A DNA stretch of 64,000 nt from DASUBV01 sp963822485. GTDB lineage: Bacteria; Actinomycetota; Actinomycetes; Streptosporangiales; Streptosporangiaceae. The notes beneath the pieces were generated by a model. The model was not told the DNA's origin. It saw only the letters and a list, made by a program, of their open reading frames with translations, and did no database searches. Shown piece by piece: positions 8,061-15,369 of this stretch. The stretch covers positions 124,001-188,000 of the forward strand of contig CAWGHW010000017.1 of NCBI GenBank assembly GCA_963822485.1, written 5' to 3'. Each line of letters opens with the position of its first letter. Position 1 is the stretch's first letter. Made by a program: the position numbers and the translations under genes.

Positions 8061-8816
8061 GTGATCGGCGCCGAAGGCAGCCAGGGCGATGGGAAGGTTG
8101 TGGTGATCACTGGTGCCGGGCGCGGTATCGGCGCGGCAACCGCCCGGGTGCTGGCCGCCGGGGGAGCTCGGGTGGTGCTCGGATCTCGTGGCGGGGAGGA
8201 ACTGGCGGCCACCGCCGATGCCATCGCAGCCAGTGGCGGCGATGTCGCTTACCAGTGCACGGACGTAACGCAGCCACAGGACCTGCGCGCGCTCGTGGAC
8301 CTGGCCGGGCGGCGGTTCGGGCGCCTGGACGTGCTCGCGAGCATTGCCGGGGTGGCGGTCAACGCTCCCCTGAGGTCCGGTGAGCTAGATGACTGGAACC
8401 AGATGATCGACGTCAACCTGCGCGGTGTCTTGCACGGTGTCGCCGCCGCGCTGCCGGTCTTCCGTGCGCAGGGATCGGGTCACTTCATCACGGTCGCGTC
8501 TACCGCTGCGTACAAGTGGGTCCCCGGCCAGGCCGTCTACGCCGCAACCAAGTCCGCGGTACGCGCCCTGTGCGAGGTGATGCGGCAGGAACTGGCTCCC
8601 GAGGGCCTGCGCTGCACGCTGATCTCGCCGGGCTTCACCGACACCGACTTCATCTCCTCCACCCGTGACCCCGGCGAGCTCGCGTCGCTGACCGCTCGCC
8701 GTGACGCCATGGCGATGCCGCCGCAAGCAGTCGCCGAGACGATCGCGTTCGCCATCACCCAGCCAGACTCCATCGACATCGGCGAAGTCATCGTGCGACC
8801 GACCGTCCAGCCCTAG
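8061..8816 (+). CDS. short-chain dehydrogenase/reductase (classical SDR)
   Basis: 251 residues from GTG 8061, with GGGAGG upstream. The NAD(P)-binding motif VVVITGAGRGIGAATARVLA (TGxxxGxG) is at about residues 14-33. The catalytic Ser is in ITVASTAAY and the Y-x-x-x-K is YAATKSAVRA. The C-terminus ends IGEVIVRPTVQP, as in many actinobacterial SDR oxidoreductases. Length and motifs are complete, so it should be active. Substrate and cofactor preference cannot be deduced. It is likely in one transcript with the upstream hydrolase, and its stop lies in a short tandem duplication where it meets the convergent GNAT gene. Confidence 0.88.
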   Translation: MIGAEGSQGDGKVVVITGAGRGIGAATARVLAAGGARVVLGSRGGEELAATADAIAASGGDVAYQCTDVTQPQDLRALVDLAGRRFGRLDVLASIAGVAVNAPLRSGELDDWNQMIDVNLRGVLHGVAAALPVFRAQGSGHFITVASTAAYKWVPGQAVYAATKSAVRALCEVMRQELAPEGLRCTLISPGFTDTDFISSTRDPGELASLTARRDAMAMPPQAVAETIAFAITQPDSIDIGEVIVRPTVQP

Positions 8817-8848
8817 TCACGGCCAGAACCCCTAGTCACGGCCCGAAC
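8811..8848. repeat. 19-bp tandem duplication at the convergent SDR/GNAT stop codons
   Basis: CCCTAGTCACGGCCAGAAC (8811-8829) is followed directly by the same sequence with one change, A to C (8830-8848). The first copy carries the SDR stop TAG, and the second carries the GNAT stop on the other strand. It looks like a recent slip duplication. Confidence 0.85.
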
Positions 8849-9442
8849 ATGGAGCGGCAATCGGTGAACCCGGCGACTGTCGCGCCGGTCTGTGGCTGCG
8901 ACTGCCACTTGTGGCGAGTAAGGCGCAGCCGGTCGGAGGTCACGGCTTCGCTGCCGCGGGCGTCTCGTGAGATGCCATCGGGTTCGTAGCCCAGCTTGCG
9001 GGAGACGCCTTGGGAGGAGTGGTTGTCCTGGAACACTTCGGTGAGTGCGGCGTCGGCTCCCAGGTGGTCGAACGCCAGCGTCAGCAGCCCGGCGCGCGCC
9101 TCGGTGCCGTAGCCCTTTCGGTGGTGGCGCAGTCCCAGCCACGAAGACGTGGTGACCTCCTTGACCACCGGGAAGTCCCGCGCGCGCAGGGTCACGATGC
9201 CCAGCGGCTGCTCGCCGAGAAATACTCCCAGCCCGAGCCTCCAGGCGCTCGCGCTCCAGGTGCCGAGCTGATTCCAGTGCTCCTGGAGGACGAAGCGAGC
9301 CCGGTCCTGCGGGTCGCCGGCGGTCCAGGGGGTGAGGAAGGGCCGCTCATCCGGGTGGTGGACCCCGGCGCCCGCGATGCTCGCGAGTTCAGCGATCTCC
9401 TGCTCGCGCGGGGAGGCGGAGGTTCAGCCGGGAGGTTTGCAC
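8836..9442 (-). pseudogene. GNAT-family N-acetyltransferase, broken by a one-base frameshift near its start
   Basis: On the minus strand the natural start is GTG 9442, giving VQTSRLNLRLP. The protein then continues one frame away as REQEIAELASIAGAG and runs through LGLGVFLGEQPLGIVTLR, HRKGYGTEARAGLLTLAF (acetyl-CoA loop Q/RxxGxG/A) and DNHSSQGVSRKLGY to the stop at 8836. Removing one G in the GCGCG run near 9405-9412 restores a continuous 201-codon RimJ/RimL-type acetyltransferase. The distance (607 nt) is one base more than a whole number of codons. The only in-frame start downstream (GTG 9195) would yield 119 residues missing the first half of the fold. This is either a sequencing indel or a real young pseudogene. 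Confidence 0.7.
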
Positions 9443-9485
9443 CGTGAGCCCGAACAAGGGCCAGAGGTTGGCGAGCATGCCTGGA

Positions 9486-9752
9486 TCATCTCCCAGGCGG
9501 GGAGGCAGGGGCCATGCGGCGAGCCGCCTCGCCTTGCCGGGCCTGCCCGGCGCGGGCGGGGGTCCTGACCGCGACAGCGATGATGGCGTTCACGGCTATG
9601 GCCGCCGACGCGCGCGAATTGCGGGCCAGCCTCCGGCCGCCGCGCGTGACCGCCGCCACCCGGCGTCCGCTCTGGGCGTCCACGGACAGAACCTCGGCGC
9701 GATTCATGGTCCGCTCTGCCTGGTACAGCTGGTATCCGTAGTTCGCGTTCAT
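9486..9752 (-). CDS. small conserved actinobacterial protein of unknown function
   Basis: 88 residues from ATG 9752 (start MNANYGYQLYQAERTMNRAE). Earlier in-frame starts up to 9821 would add a less typical stretch. The opening resembles the short actinobacterial proteins that begin with a Tyr/Gln-rich segment and an AERT motif and often sit next to TetR genes. The middle (AAIAVNAIIAVAVR) is mildly hydrophobic, and the remainder is Arg-rich. No enzymatic motif is seen. Function is unknown. A second small Arg-rich protein of similar flavour occurs at 46951-47256. Confidence 0.5.
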   Translation of the reverse strand: MNANYGYQLYQAERTMNRAEVLSVDAQSGRRVAAVTRGGRRLARNSRASAAIAVNAIIAVAVRTPARAGQARQGEAARRMAPASPPGR

Positions 9753-9848
9753 GACCAGTGCCTTCCTGCTCGCTTCGGTGTCGTCATCCACATGACGAAC
9801 GGACACGGCGCCGATAGACACCTCGCAGCGCCGGATCTGGATCTGTTG

Positions 9849-10406
9849 TCAGGGCCGTGATGTCAGGCCATCGCGGACGATGGCCAGGAGCCGGGCGGCC
9901 TGGCCGTCGTCGGCCGCGGCCTGGCCGATTCCGGTGGCCGCTGCGAGCAGGTCGGCGACGTCGAGGTCGTCGCGGATGACGCCCGCGTCCTGCGCCCGGG
10001 CGAGCAGGCCGGATGCTGTTGCGCGCATGGTGTCGTGCCACTGCCGGTACAGCGCCGAGCGCTGGCCGGCCGTGTCGTCCGGTATCGCCAGCGGCAGGTC
10101 ACGTTTGGTGGCGACGTGGGAGATGAACGCATGGAGCCAGGTGAACAGCGCGTCGGCGGGCGGGGAGGCGGACAGCAGTGACCGGCCGAGCTCGCCCAGC
10201 GCGGTGACTTCGCCGGCGTAGACGGCGATGACCAGTTCCCGGCGGGACGGGAAGTGACGGTACATCGTGGCGTTGCCCACGCCGGCGCGGCGGGCGATCT
10301 CGTCCAGCGGCGCGGTGACGCCGAGCTCGCCGAACACCTCTTTCGCCGCAGCGAGTACCCGCTCATAGTTGCGGAGCGCGTCGGCGCGCCGCGGCCGGCT
10401 GTCCAC
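9849..10406 (-). CDS. TetR-family transcriptional repressor divergent from an NTF2-like gene
   Basis: 185 residues from GTG 10406, chosen because AAGGAGGAG lies just upstream. A longer frame to 10481 would cover the operator and is unlikely. HTH: APLDEIARRAGVGNATMYRHFPSRRELV (DNA-recognition YRHF). The C-terminal ligand domain is helical (WLHAFISHVATKRDLPLA), of the type found with SnoaL/oxidoreductase targets. Divergent to the gene at 10501, with a strong paired operator between them, so it almost certainly represses both its own gene and that one. The ligand is unknown. Confidence 0.88.
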   Translation of the reverse strand: MDSRPRRADALRNYERVLAAAKEVFGELGVTAPLDEIARRAGVGNATMYRHFPSRRELVIAVYAGEVTALGELGRSLLSASPPADALFTWLHAFISHVATKRDLPLAIPDDTAGQRSALYRQWHDTMRATASGLLARAQDAGVIRDDLDVADLLAAATGIGQAAADDGQAARLLAIVRDGLTSRP

Positions 10407-10433
10407 GCCTCCTCCTTGACTCTCTTGCGAAAC

Positions 10434-10479
10434 GGGGTAGTCCCCGGTTAGGTTTGCTGCTGTAACCGGGGAGTTCCCC
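10434..10479. promoter_or_regulatory. paired inverted-repeat TetR operator between divergent tetR and NTF2-like genes
   Basis: Two 17-bp arms face each other: GGGGTAGTCCCCGGTTA (10434-10450) and TAACCGGGGAGTTCCCC (10463-10479). The reverse complement of the second matches the first at 15 of 17 positions. The inner 10 bp (TCCCCGGTTA / TAACCGGGGA) are a perfect inverted repeat around a 12-bp centre. Each arm also contains its own small dyad (GGGGTAGTCCCC, GGGGAGTTCCCC). This fits two TetR dimers bound side by side. It spans the region where promoters for both genes must lie. Confidence 0.75.
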
Positions 10480-10500
10480 ACCTACGGGAGAGGATACCGA

Positions 10501-10902
10501 ATGCCGGACATCACCGCTGAGGACCAGCTCGCGATCGATGACGTGATCGCCTTGCACGGGCACGTGGCCGACGACCGCGCCTGGGACCGGCTCGGTGAGC
10601 TGTTCACCGACGACGCAGTCCTGGACCTGGAGGACTTCGGGTACGGGACGCTGCACGGACTGGCCGCGCTGCGGGACTTGTCACGCGCCAGCCAGGATGA
10701 CAAGGGACAGCCACTGGCCCATCACGTCACCAATATCACCGTCACCGGCCGGGACGGCGAAACAGCGCAGGCGCGGTCAAAGGCGCTGGCGGTCATGCCC
10801 GACGGGACGAGCGGGTCTGCCACGTATGAGGACATACTCCGGCGGGACAAACACGGGTGGCGGATCAGCCACCGCAAGGTCGTGGCGCGGCCTGCACGCT
10901 GA
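10501..10902 (+). CDS. NTF2-like (SnoaL/nuclear transport factor 2 family) protein
   Basis: 133 residues from ATG 10501, with GGGAGAGGA just upstream. Pattern of the SnoaL-like cone fold: IDDVIALHGHVADDRAWDRLGELFTDDAVLDLED, then TLHGLAALRDL, HHVTNITV and the final strands WRISHRKVVARP. Family members include small isomerases, cyclases and hydratases as well as non-catalytic ligand binders. An Asp/His set is present (D14, D41, H77 region), but catalysis cannot be assigned. The divergent TetR gene and its operator indicate ligand-controlled expression. Confidence 0.82.
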   Translation: MPDITAEDQLAIDDVIALHGHVADDRAWDRLGELFTDDAVLDLEDFGYGTLHGLAALRDLSRASQDDKGQPLAHHVTNITVTGRDGETAQARSKALAVMPDGTSGSATYEDILRRDKHGWRISHRKVVARPAR

Positions 10903-11035
10903 CGCGCGGGCCACGTCCCGCCCGGCACGGCACGGCACCCGGCACGAAGGCCGGGGCGAGGCATGGGCACCGAAAGTGGCGGCAGGACCCATTTGACTGG
11001 GCACCCTGGCCGCTACGGGTCTTACGGTAGAGCGC

Positions 11036-12985
11036 ATGACGCTCCCATCCGGTATCACCACCGACGAGATCGATCCCGGCATCCGCCCGCAGGACGACCT
11101 GTTCCGGCACGTCAACGGTCGCTGGCTGGCGCGGACCGAGATCCCCGCGGACCGGGCTCGCTACGGCACGTTCCAGATTCTGGCCGAAGAGGCTGAGAAA
11201 GCGGTGCGCGAGATCGTGGAACGGGCCGCCTCGGCACCAGCAGGCAGTGAGGAGCGGAAGTTCGGCGATCTGTATGCCAGTTTCATGGTCGCCGACCGGG
11301 CAGAGCTGCTCGGCTCGCAGCCCATCAGTGAGGCACTCGCGGCGGCTCGGGCGGTCAGGTCCATTCCGGAGCTGCTGGAGACGCTCGGGCGGCTGGAGCG
11401 AGTGGGAGTCCGGGGCCTCTACGGGACCTTTGTCGAGCCCGACCCGGGCAACCCGCAGCGTTACGTGGTGTTCTTCGAGCAGGCTGGCATCTCGCTGCCG
11501 GACGAGAGCTACTACCGCGAGGACCGGTTCGCTCGCGTCCGCGACGCGTTCGCCGGTCACGTGCGGCGGATGTTCGAGCTGGCCGGGCTGCCGGACGCGG
11601 AGCGGGCAGCAGGCCGAGTGCTGGGCCTGGAGAGCGCGATAGCCGGGCACCACTGGGACAACGTGGCCAGCCGCGACGAGGAGAAGACTTACAACCTCCT
11701 GGCCTGGACCGACGCCTTCGCTGCCGGGCCGGATCTGCGCGGATGGCTGGCGGCGCTGGACCCGCCCGCAGGCGCCTTCGATGAGATCGTGCTCCGGCAG
11801 CCGAGCTTCAGCGCGGGGCTGGCCGCGCTGCTCACCGACGAGCACGTGGCGGCCTGGCGGGACTGGCTGTGCTGGCAGGTGATCCACAGCGCCGCCGGGT
11901 ACCTTTCCGAAGCGTTCGTCCAGGAAGATTTCGACTTCTACGGCCGTATCCTGAGCGGCACCCCCCAGCTGCCCGAGCGCTGGAAGCGGGGTGTCTCGCT
12001 GGTCGAGCGGGCGATGGGGGAAGCTGTCGGGCGAGCCTACGTTGCCCGGCGGTTCCAGCCTGAGGCCCGGGAGCGGATGGACGTCCTGGTGGCGAACCTC
12101 GTCGAGGCGTACCGCCGGAGCATCGAGGAACTTGAGTGGATGGGGCCAGACACCCGCCGGCGGGCTCTGGAGAAGCTCGGGAAGTTCATGCCGAAGATCG
12201 GTTACCCGGTCCGCTGGCGCGACTACTCCAGCCTGGAGATCGACCCGGCGGATCTGATGGCCAACGTGCGGGCGGCCGAGGCTTTCGAGTTCAACCGGCA
12301 GCTGGGCAAGATCGGGCAGCCGATTGACCGCGACGAGTGGTGGATGCCCCCGCAGGCCGTCGACGCCTACTACAGCCCCGGCCTGAACGAGATCGTCTTC
12401 CCGGCCGGGATCTTGCAGGATCCGTTCTTCGATCCCAGCCGCGACGACGCGGCCAACTACGGAGCGATCGGCGCGGTGATCGGTCATGAGATCGGTCACG
12501 GCTTCGACGACCAGGGTTCGAAGTATGACGGCGACGGCCGGCTGACCGACTGGTGGACCGAGCAGGACCGGAAGGCGTTCGAGGTCCGGGCCAGGTCGCT
12601 GATCGAGCAGTACAACGCCCTGGCGCCCAGGCAGACCCCTGACCAGCATGTGAACGGAGCGCTGACGATCGGGGAGAACATCGGGGACCTCGGCGGCCTC
12701 GCCATCGCCTGGAAGGCCTATCAGGTGTCGTTGCGTGGCGAGGAGGCGCCGGTGATCGACGGCCTGACGGGCGCCCAGCGCTTCTTTATGTCGTGGGCTC
12801 GTGCCTGGCTGCAGAAGATCCGGGACGAGGAAGTCATCCGGACGCTGGCCATCGACCCGCATTCCCCTAACGAGTTCCGTTGCAACCAGATCGTGCGGAA
12901 CCTCGACGAGTTCTACGACGCCTTTGACGTCGGCGCAAGCGACGCCCTGTGGCTCGAGCCCGCGGCCCGGGTCCGCATCTGGTAA
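11036..12985 (+). CDS. M13-family zinc metallopeptidase (neprilysin/PepO-like)
   Basis: 649 residues, the usual length of bacterial M13 peptidases. It begins DDLFRHVNGRWLARTEIPAD, typical of the family's N-terminal domain. Zinc motif HEIGH at residues 484-488 within IGHEIGHGFDDQGSKYDGDG, third ligand Glu in ENIGDLGG (about 543-550), and the C-terminal ending PNEFRCNQIVRNLDEFYDAF plus W near the end. No signal peptide or membrane anchor is seen, so this is a cytoplasmic oligopeptidase, as in PepO of other Gram-positives. No ribosome site is evident. TACGGT ending 8 bases before ATG 11036 could be a -10 element of a leaderless transcript. It stands alone between NTF2-like and TetR genes. Confidence 0.92.
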   Translation: MTLPSGITTDEIDPGIRPQDDLFRHVNGRWLARTEIPADRARYGTFQILAEEAEKAVREIVERAASAPAGSEERKFGDLYASFMVADRAELLGSQPISEALAAARAVRSIPELLETLGRLERVGVRGLYGTFVEPDPGNPQRYVVFFEQAGISLPDESYYREDRFARVRDAFAGHVRRMFELAGLPDAERAAGRVLGLESAIAGHHWDNVASRDEEKTYNLLAWTDAFAAGPDLRGWLAALDPPAGAFDEIVLRQPSFSAGLAALLTDEHVAAWRDWLCWQVIHSAAGYLSEAFVQEDFDFYGRILSGTPQLPERWKRGVSLVERAMGEAVGRAYVARRFQPEARERMDVLVANLVEAYRRSIEELEWMGPDTRRRALEKLGKFMPKIGYPVRWRDYSSLEIDPADLMANVRAAEAFEFNRQLGKIGQPIDRDEWWMPPQAVDAYYSPGLNEIVFPAGILQDPFFDPSRDDAANYGAIGAVIGHEIGHGFDDQGSKYDGDGRLTDWWTEQDRKAFEVRARSLIEQYNALAPRQTPDQHVNGALTIGENIGDLGGLAIAWKAYQVSLRGEEAPVIDGLTGAQRFFMSWARAWLQKIRDEEVIRTLAIDPHSPNEFRCNQIVRNLDEFYDAFDVGASDALWLEPAARVRIW

Positions 12986-13059
12986 CCCGTATCTGGTAAC
13001 AGGGCCACGGCGCGAGACATCCCGCCGCCGGTCACGGCCGGTGCCGGTGGCGTCGCTGA

Positions 13060-13088
13060 GATTTAATCTAACGTCTACTTATTAGTCC
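13060..13088. promoter_or_regulatory. TetR operator copy 1, upstream of the tetR gene at 13113
   Basis: A 29-bp element in an AT-rich patch just upstream of the tetR start. Its inner dyad is CTAACG-TCTACT-TATTAG (13068-13085). It matches the reverse complement of the element at 13848-13876 at 24 of 29 positions. Being placed immediately before the gene, it is the likely autoregulatory site. Confidence 0.7.
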
Positions 13089-13112
13089 CATATCGACCAT
13101 ATTGTCCAAGTC

Positions 13113-13826
13113 ATGGCTGTGTCCCTGCAGGGTGATGCGCGTCCTTCTCACCGCGTTGCCGCCGCGCGCAGGCCAGCGGAGGCGCGGCTACGCCTGATGG
13201 CGGCCGCCGAGGAGCTCGTGGCAACCCGCGGGCTCGATGTGCCGAACCGGGTCATCATCGCCGCCGCCGGCCAGCGGAACCAGTCAGCGATCATCTACCA
13301 CTTCCGGTCACGGGACGGCCTGATCGACGCGATCCGCGAACGGCACGAGACCCCGATCGCGCAGCACCGCGACCATCTCATCGCCAGGCTGCCGGGACTC
13401 GCCGCCCGGACAGCCCGCCACCTGGTCGAGGCCCATGTCCAGCCGGTCACGGCGGAGATGCTCCGCTGCACCCCGTCGCACTGGGCGCGGTTCAGCGAGA
13501 TGCTGCTGCTGGACCAGCCACTGCGGTTGGCCAGCGACGCCGGCCTTCCCGTGCATGCCCAGCCCGATGAGCCAGGCGGCCGGGCGAAGTCAGGACTGCA
13601 TGACCTCATGGTGGCGCGCCTGACCCACCTGCCTGAGGCAGAGGCCGCCAACCGGGTTGCGCTGGCTATCCGGTTCCTGATCAGCAGCCTGGCCCGCTGG
13701 GAGCGTGACAGCCAGGCCGGCAGCGACCTCGTCGGGCCGCTGGCGCCATTCGCACTGATTCTCACCGACCTTGCGGTGGCCATGCTGGAGGCGCCCAGTT
13801 CCGTCCCTCGTGCTGGCCACGGCTGA
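13113..13826 (+). CDS. TetR-family transcriptional regulator with matching operators on both sides
   Basis: 237 residues from ATG 13113. N-terminal HTH: LRLMAAAEELVATRGLDVPNR through HFRSRDGLIDAI. The stretch AAAGQRNQSAIIYHF is the recognition region. The helical ligand-binding domain follows (WARFSEMLLLDQPLRLASDAG). Related regulators with a QRNQSAI/VHYHF-type helix are widespread in actinobacteria and usually uncharacterised. One copy of a 29-bp operator precedes the gene and an inverted copy follows it, upstream of the NHL gene at 14090. The regulator therefore probably controls itself and the NHL/phosphoesterase pair. Confidence 0.87.
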   Translation: MAVSLQGDARPSHRVAAARRPAEARLRLMAAAEELVATRGLDVPNRVIIAAAGQRNQSAIIYHFRSRDGLIDAIRERHETPIAQHRDHLIARLPGLAARTARHLVEAHVQPVTAEMLRCTPSHWARFSEMLLLDQPLRLASDAGLPVHAQPDEPGGRAKSGLHDLMVARLTHLPEAEAANRVALAIRFLISSLARWERDSQAGSDLVGPLAPFALILTDLAVAMLEAPSSVPRAGHG

Positions 13827-13847
13827 GCCTGCCGGCCAGCCCATACC

Positions 13848-13876
13848 GGACTAATGACTACACATTAGGTTAAATC
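13848..13876. promoter_or_regulatory. TetR operator copy 2, upstream of the NHL/phosphoesterase genes
   Basis: Contains CTAATG-ACTACA-CATTAG (13851-13868), a perfect 6-bp dyad with a 6-bp centre. The whole 29-bp element is an inverted copy (24/29) of the element at 13060-13088. It lies 214 bp before the NHL gene start, in a 263-bp gene-free gap. Confidence 0.7.
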
Positions 13877-14089
13877 TTGGTGACAGCGGACTGGTCGGCC
13901 TGCTCCTGATAGGCGCGGGCCACAGCGTCCTGGCCTGTTAATCCGAATGCATTAACCGGGGCCCGACTCTCCTGATCATTTGCTGGATCGTCAACTTGGT
14001 CCCGGAGGCTTCGGGTTTGGAAATGCCTCGCCGCTGGCCCTCGCAGGTCCCGGCATGGCGAGGCTCCCTCTGCCCCGGAGGTCCGAGCT

Positions 14090-15340
14090 ATGACCTTGAA
14101 GTCCCAGCAACCTCACAATCGGCGCCGCCGCGTCGGCGCGGCCGCCGTGACCGCGGCCTTGTCGGCCACCGCCCTGGCCGCCAGCGGTTCCGCAGGCGCC
14201 CTGGCCGCCACCGATGGTTCGGCCAGTGCCGGCGCCGCGGCGGCCAGCCCGGTGCTGCAGACCCTGACCTACACCGCGACAGGCCCGGGCGGCAGCCTGA
14301 ACCGCCCGGTCGGCGTGTCCGCCGCCAACGGCACGGTGTACGTGTCGGACACCGGCGCGGACGTGGTCTCGACGATCGCCAACGGCACCACCACGGCCTT
14401 CGCCGGGTCGCTGTCCGCATTCGGCGAGCACGGCGACGGCGGCCCGGCTACGAGCGCGTCGCTGTACCGTCCGGGCGGCACCGCCGAGGACGCCAAGGGC
14501 GACGTCTTCATCGCCGACAGCGGCGACAACACCGTCCGCGAGGTCACGCCGGACGCGGTCATCCACCGGTTCGCCGGGACCGGCATCGCCGGCCTTGGTG
14601 TCGCCGGCTCCCGGTCGCACGGCTTCCCGGCGACGCTCAGCTCCCTGGACCGGCCGCAGGCCGTGGCCGTGAACGCTCAGGGCGATGTGTTCGTGGCCGA
14701 CGCCTACAACAACCGGGTCGTGGAGGTGACTCCGTCCGGCAAGGTCTCCACCGTCGCCGGTGACGGCCGGGCCGGGTACTCCGGCGACGGCCGCCTGGCC
14801 GTGTTCGCCGAGCTGAACCAGCCCAACGGCGTGGCGGTCGACGCGCAGGGCAACCTGTACATCGCCGACTCGGCCAACAACGTCATCCGCCGGGTGGACG
14901 CGAAGACCGGGATCATCACCACCGTGGCCGGCGACTTCGCCGCCGACCAGGCCAACGACGGCCTGGGCGGATTCTCCGGCGACGGCGGCCCGGCCACCAG
15001 CGCGCAGCTGAACGACCCGCAGGGCGTCGCCGTCGACGGCGCCGGCGACCTGTTCATCGCCGACACCTTCAACAACGCCATCCGCGAGGTCACCCCGGAC
15101 GGGACCATCACCACGGTCGTCAACTCGGCCAGTGCCGGCGGCGGCATCCCGCCCGCTGGCGGCGAGAGCAACGGCGCCGCCCCCACCGCCTCCCGCCTGA
15201 ACTCGCCCTACGGCGTCGCGATCGACCAGTCCACCGACGTGCTGTACATCGCTGACACCAGCAACAGCAAGATCGCGGCAGTCACCGGCCTGGCCCAGTC
15301 CGGCAACGCGGCAGGCCCGGCCGCTCCGGCTCACTCCTGA
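14090..15340 (+). CDS. secreted NHL-repeat beta-propeller protein
   Basis: 416 residues from ATG 14090 (GGAG at about 14077). N-terminal signal peptide with an RRRRVG n-region, possibly Tat, and an Ala-rich h-region ending near ALAATDG. Then a run of NHL repeats with the signature NRPVGVSAANGTVYVSDTG, QPNGVAVDAQGNLYIADSA, DPQGVAVDGAGDLFIADTF and SPYGVAIDQSTDVLYIADTS; at least five blades are clear. Three glycine-rich FSGDGGPATSA loops separate blades, as in teneurin-type NHL units. Such propellers bind proteins, glycans or are lyases/lactonases; no catalytic set is recognised. It is 29 bp upstream of the phosphoesterase gene on the same strand, and both products are exported, suggesting a joint extracytoplasmic job. 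Confidence 0.87.
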   Translation: MTLKSQQPHNRRRRVGAAAVTAALSATALAASGSAGALAATDGSASAGAAAASPVLQTLTYTATGPGGSLNRPVGVSAANGTVYVSDTGADVVSTIANGTTTAFAGSLSAFGEHGDGGPATSASLYRPGGTAEDAKGDVFIADSGDNTVREVTPDAVIHRFAGTGIAGLGVAGSRSHGFPATLSSLDRPQAVAVNAQGDVFVADAYNNRVVEVTPSGKVSTVAGDGRAGYSGDGRLAVFAELNQPNGVAVDAQGNLYIADSANNVIRRVDAKTGIITTVAGDFAADQANDGLGGFSGDGGPATSAQLNDPQGVAVDGAGDLFIADTFNNAIREVTPDGTITTVVNSASAGGGIPPAGGESNGAAPTASRLNSPYGVAIDQSTDVLYIADTSNSKIAAVTGLAQSGNAAGPAAPAHS

Positions 15341-15369
15341 CCGCTGGCGACGAGACAGGAAAGACACCG

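Noticed and set aside
13991..15367. Minus-strand frame opposite the NHL gene
   Set aside because: Repetitive Gly/Val/Arg sequence produced by the complement of NHL repeats; no start signal.
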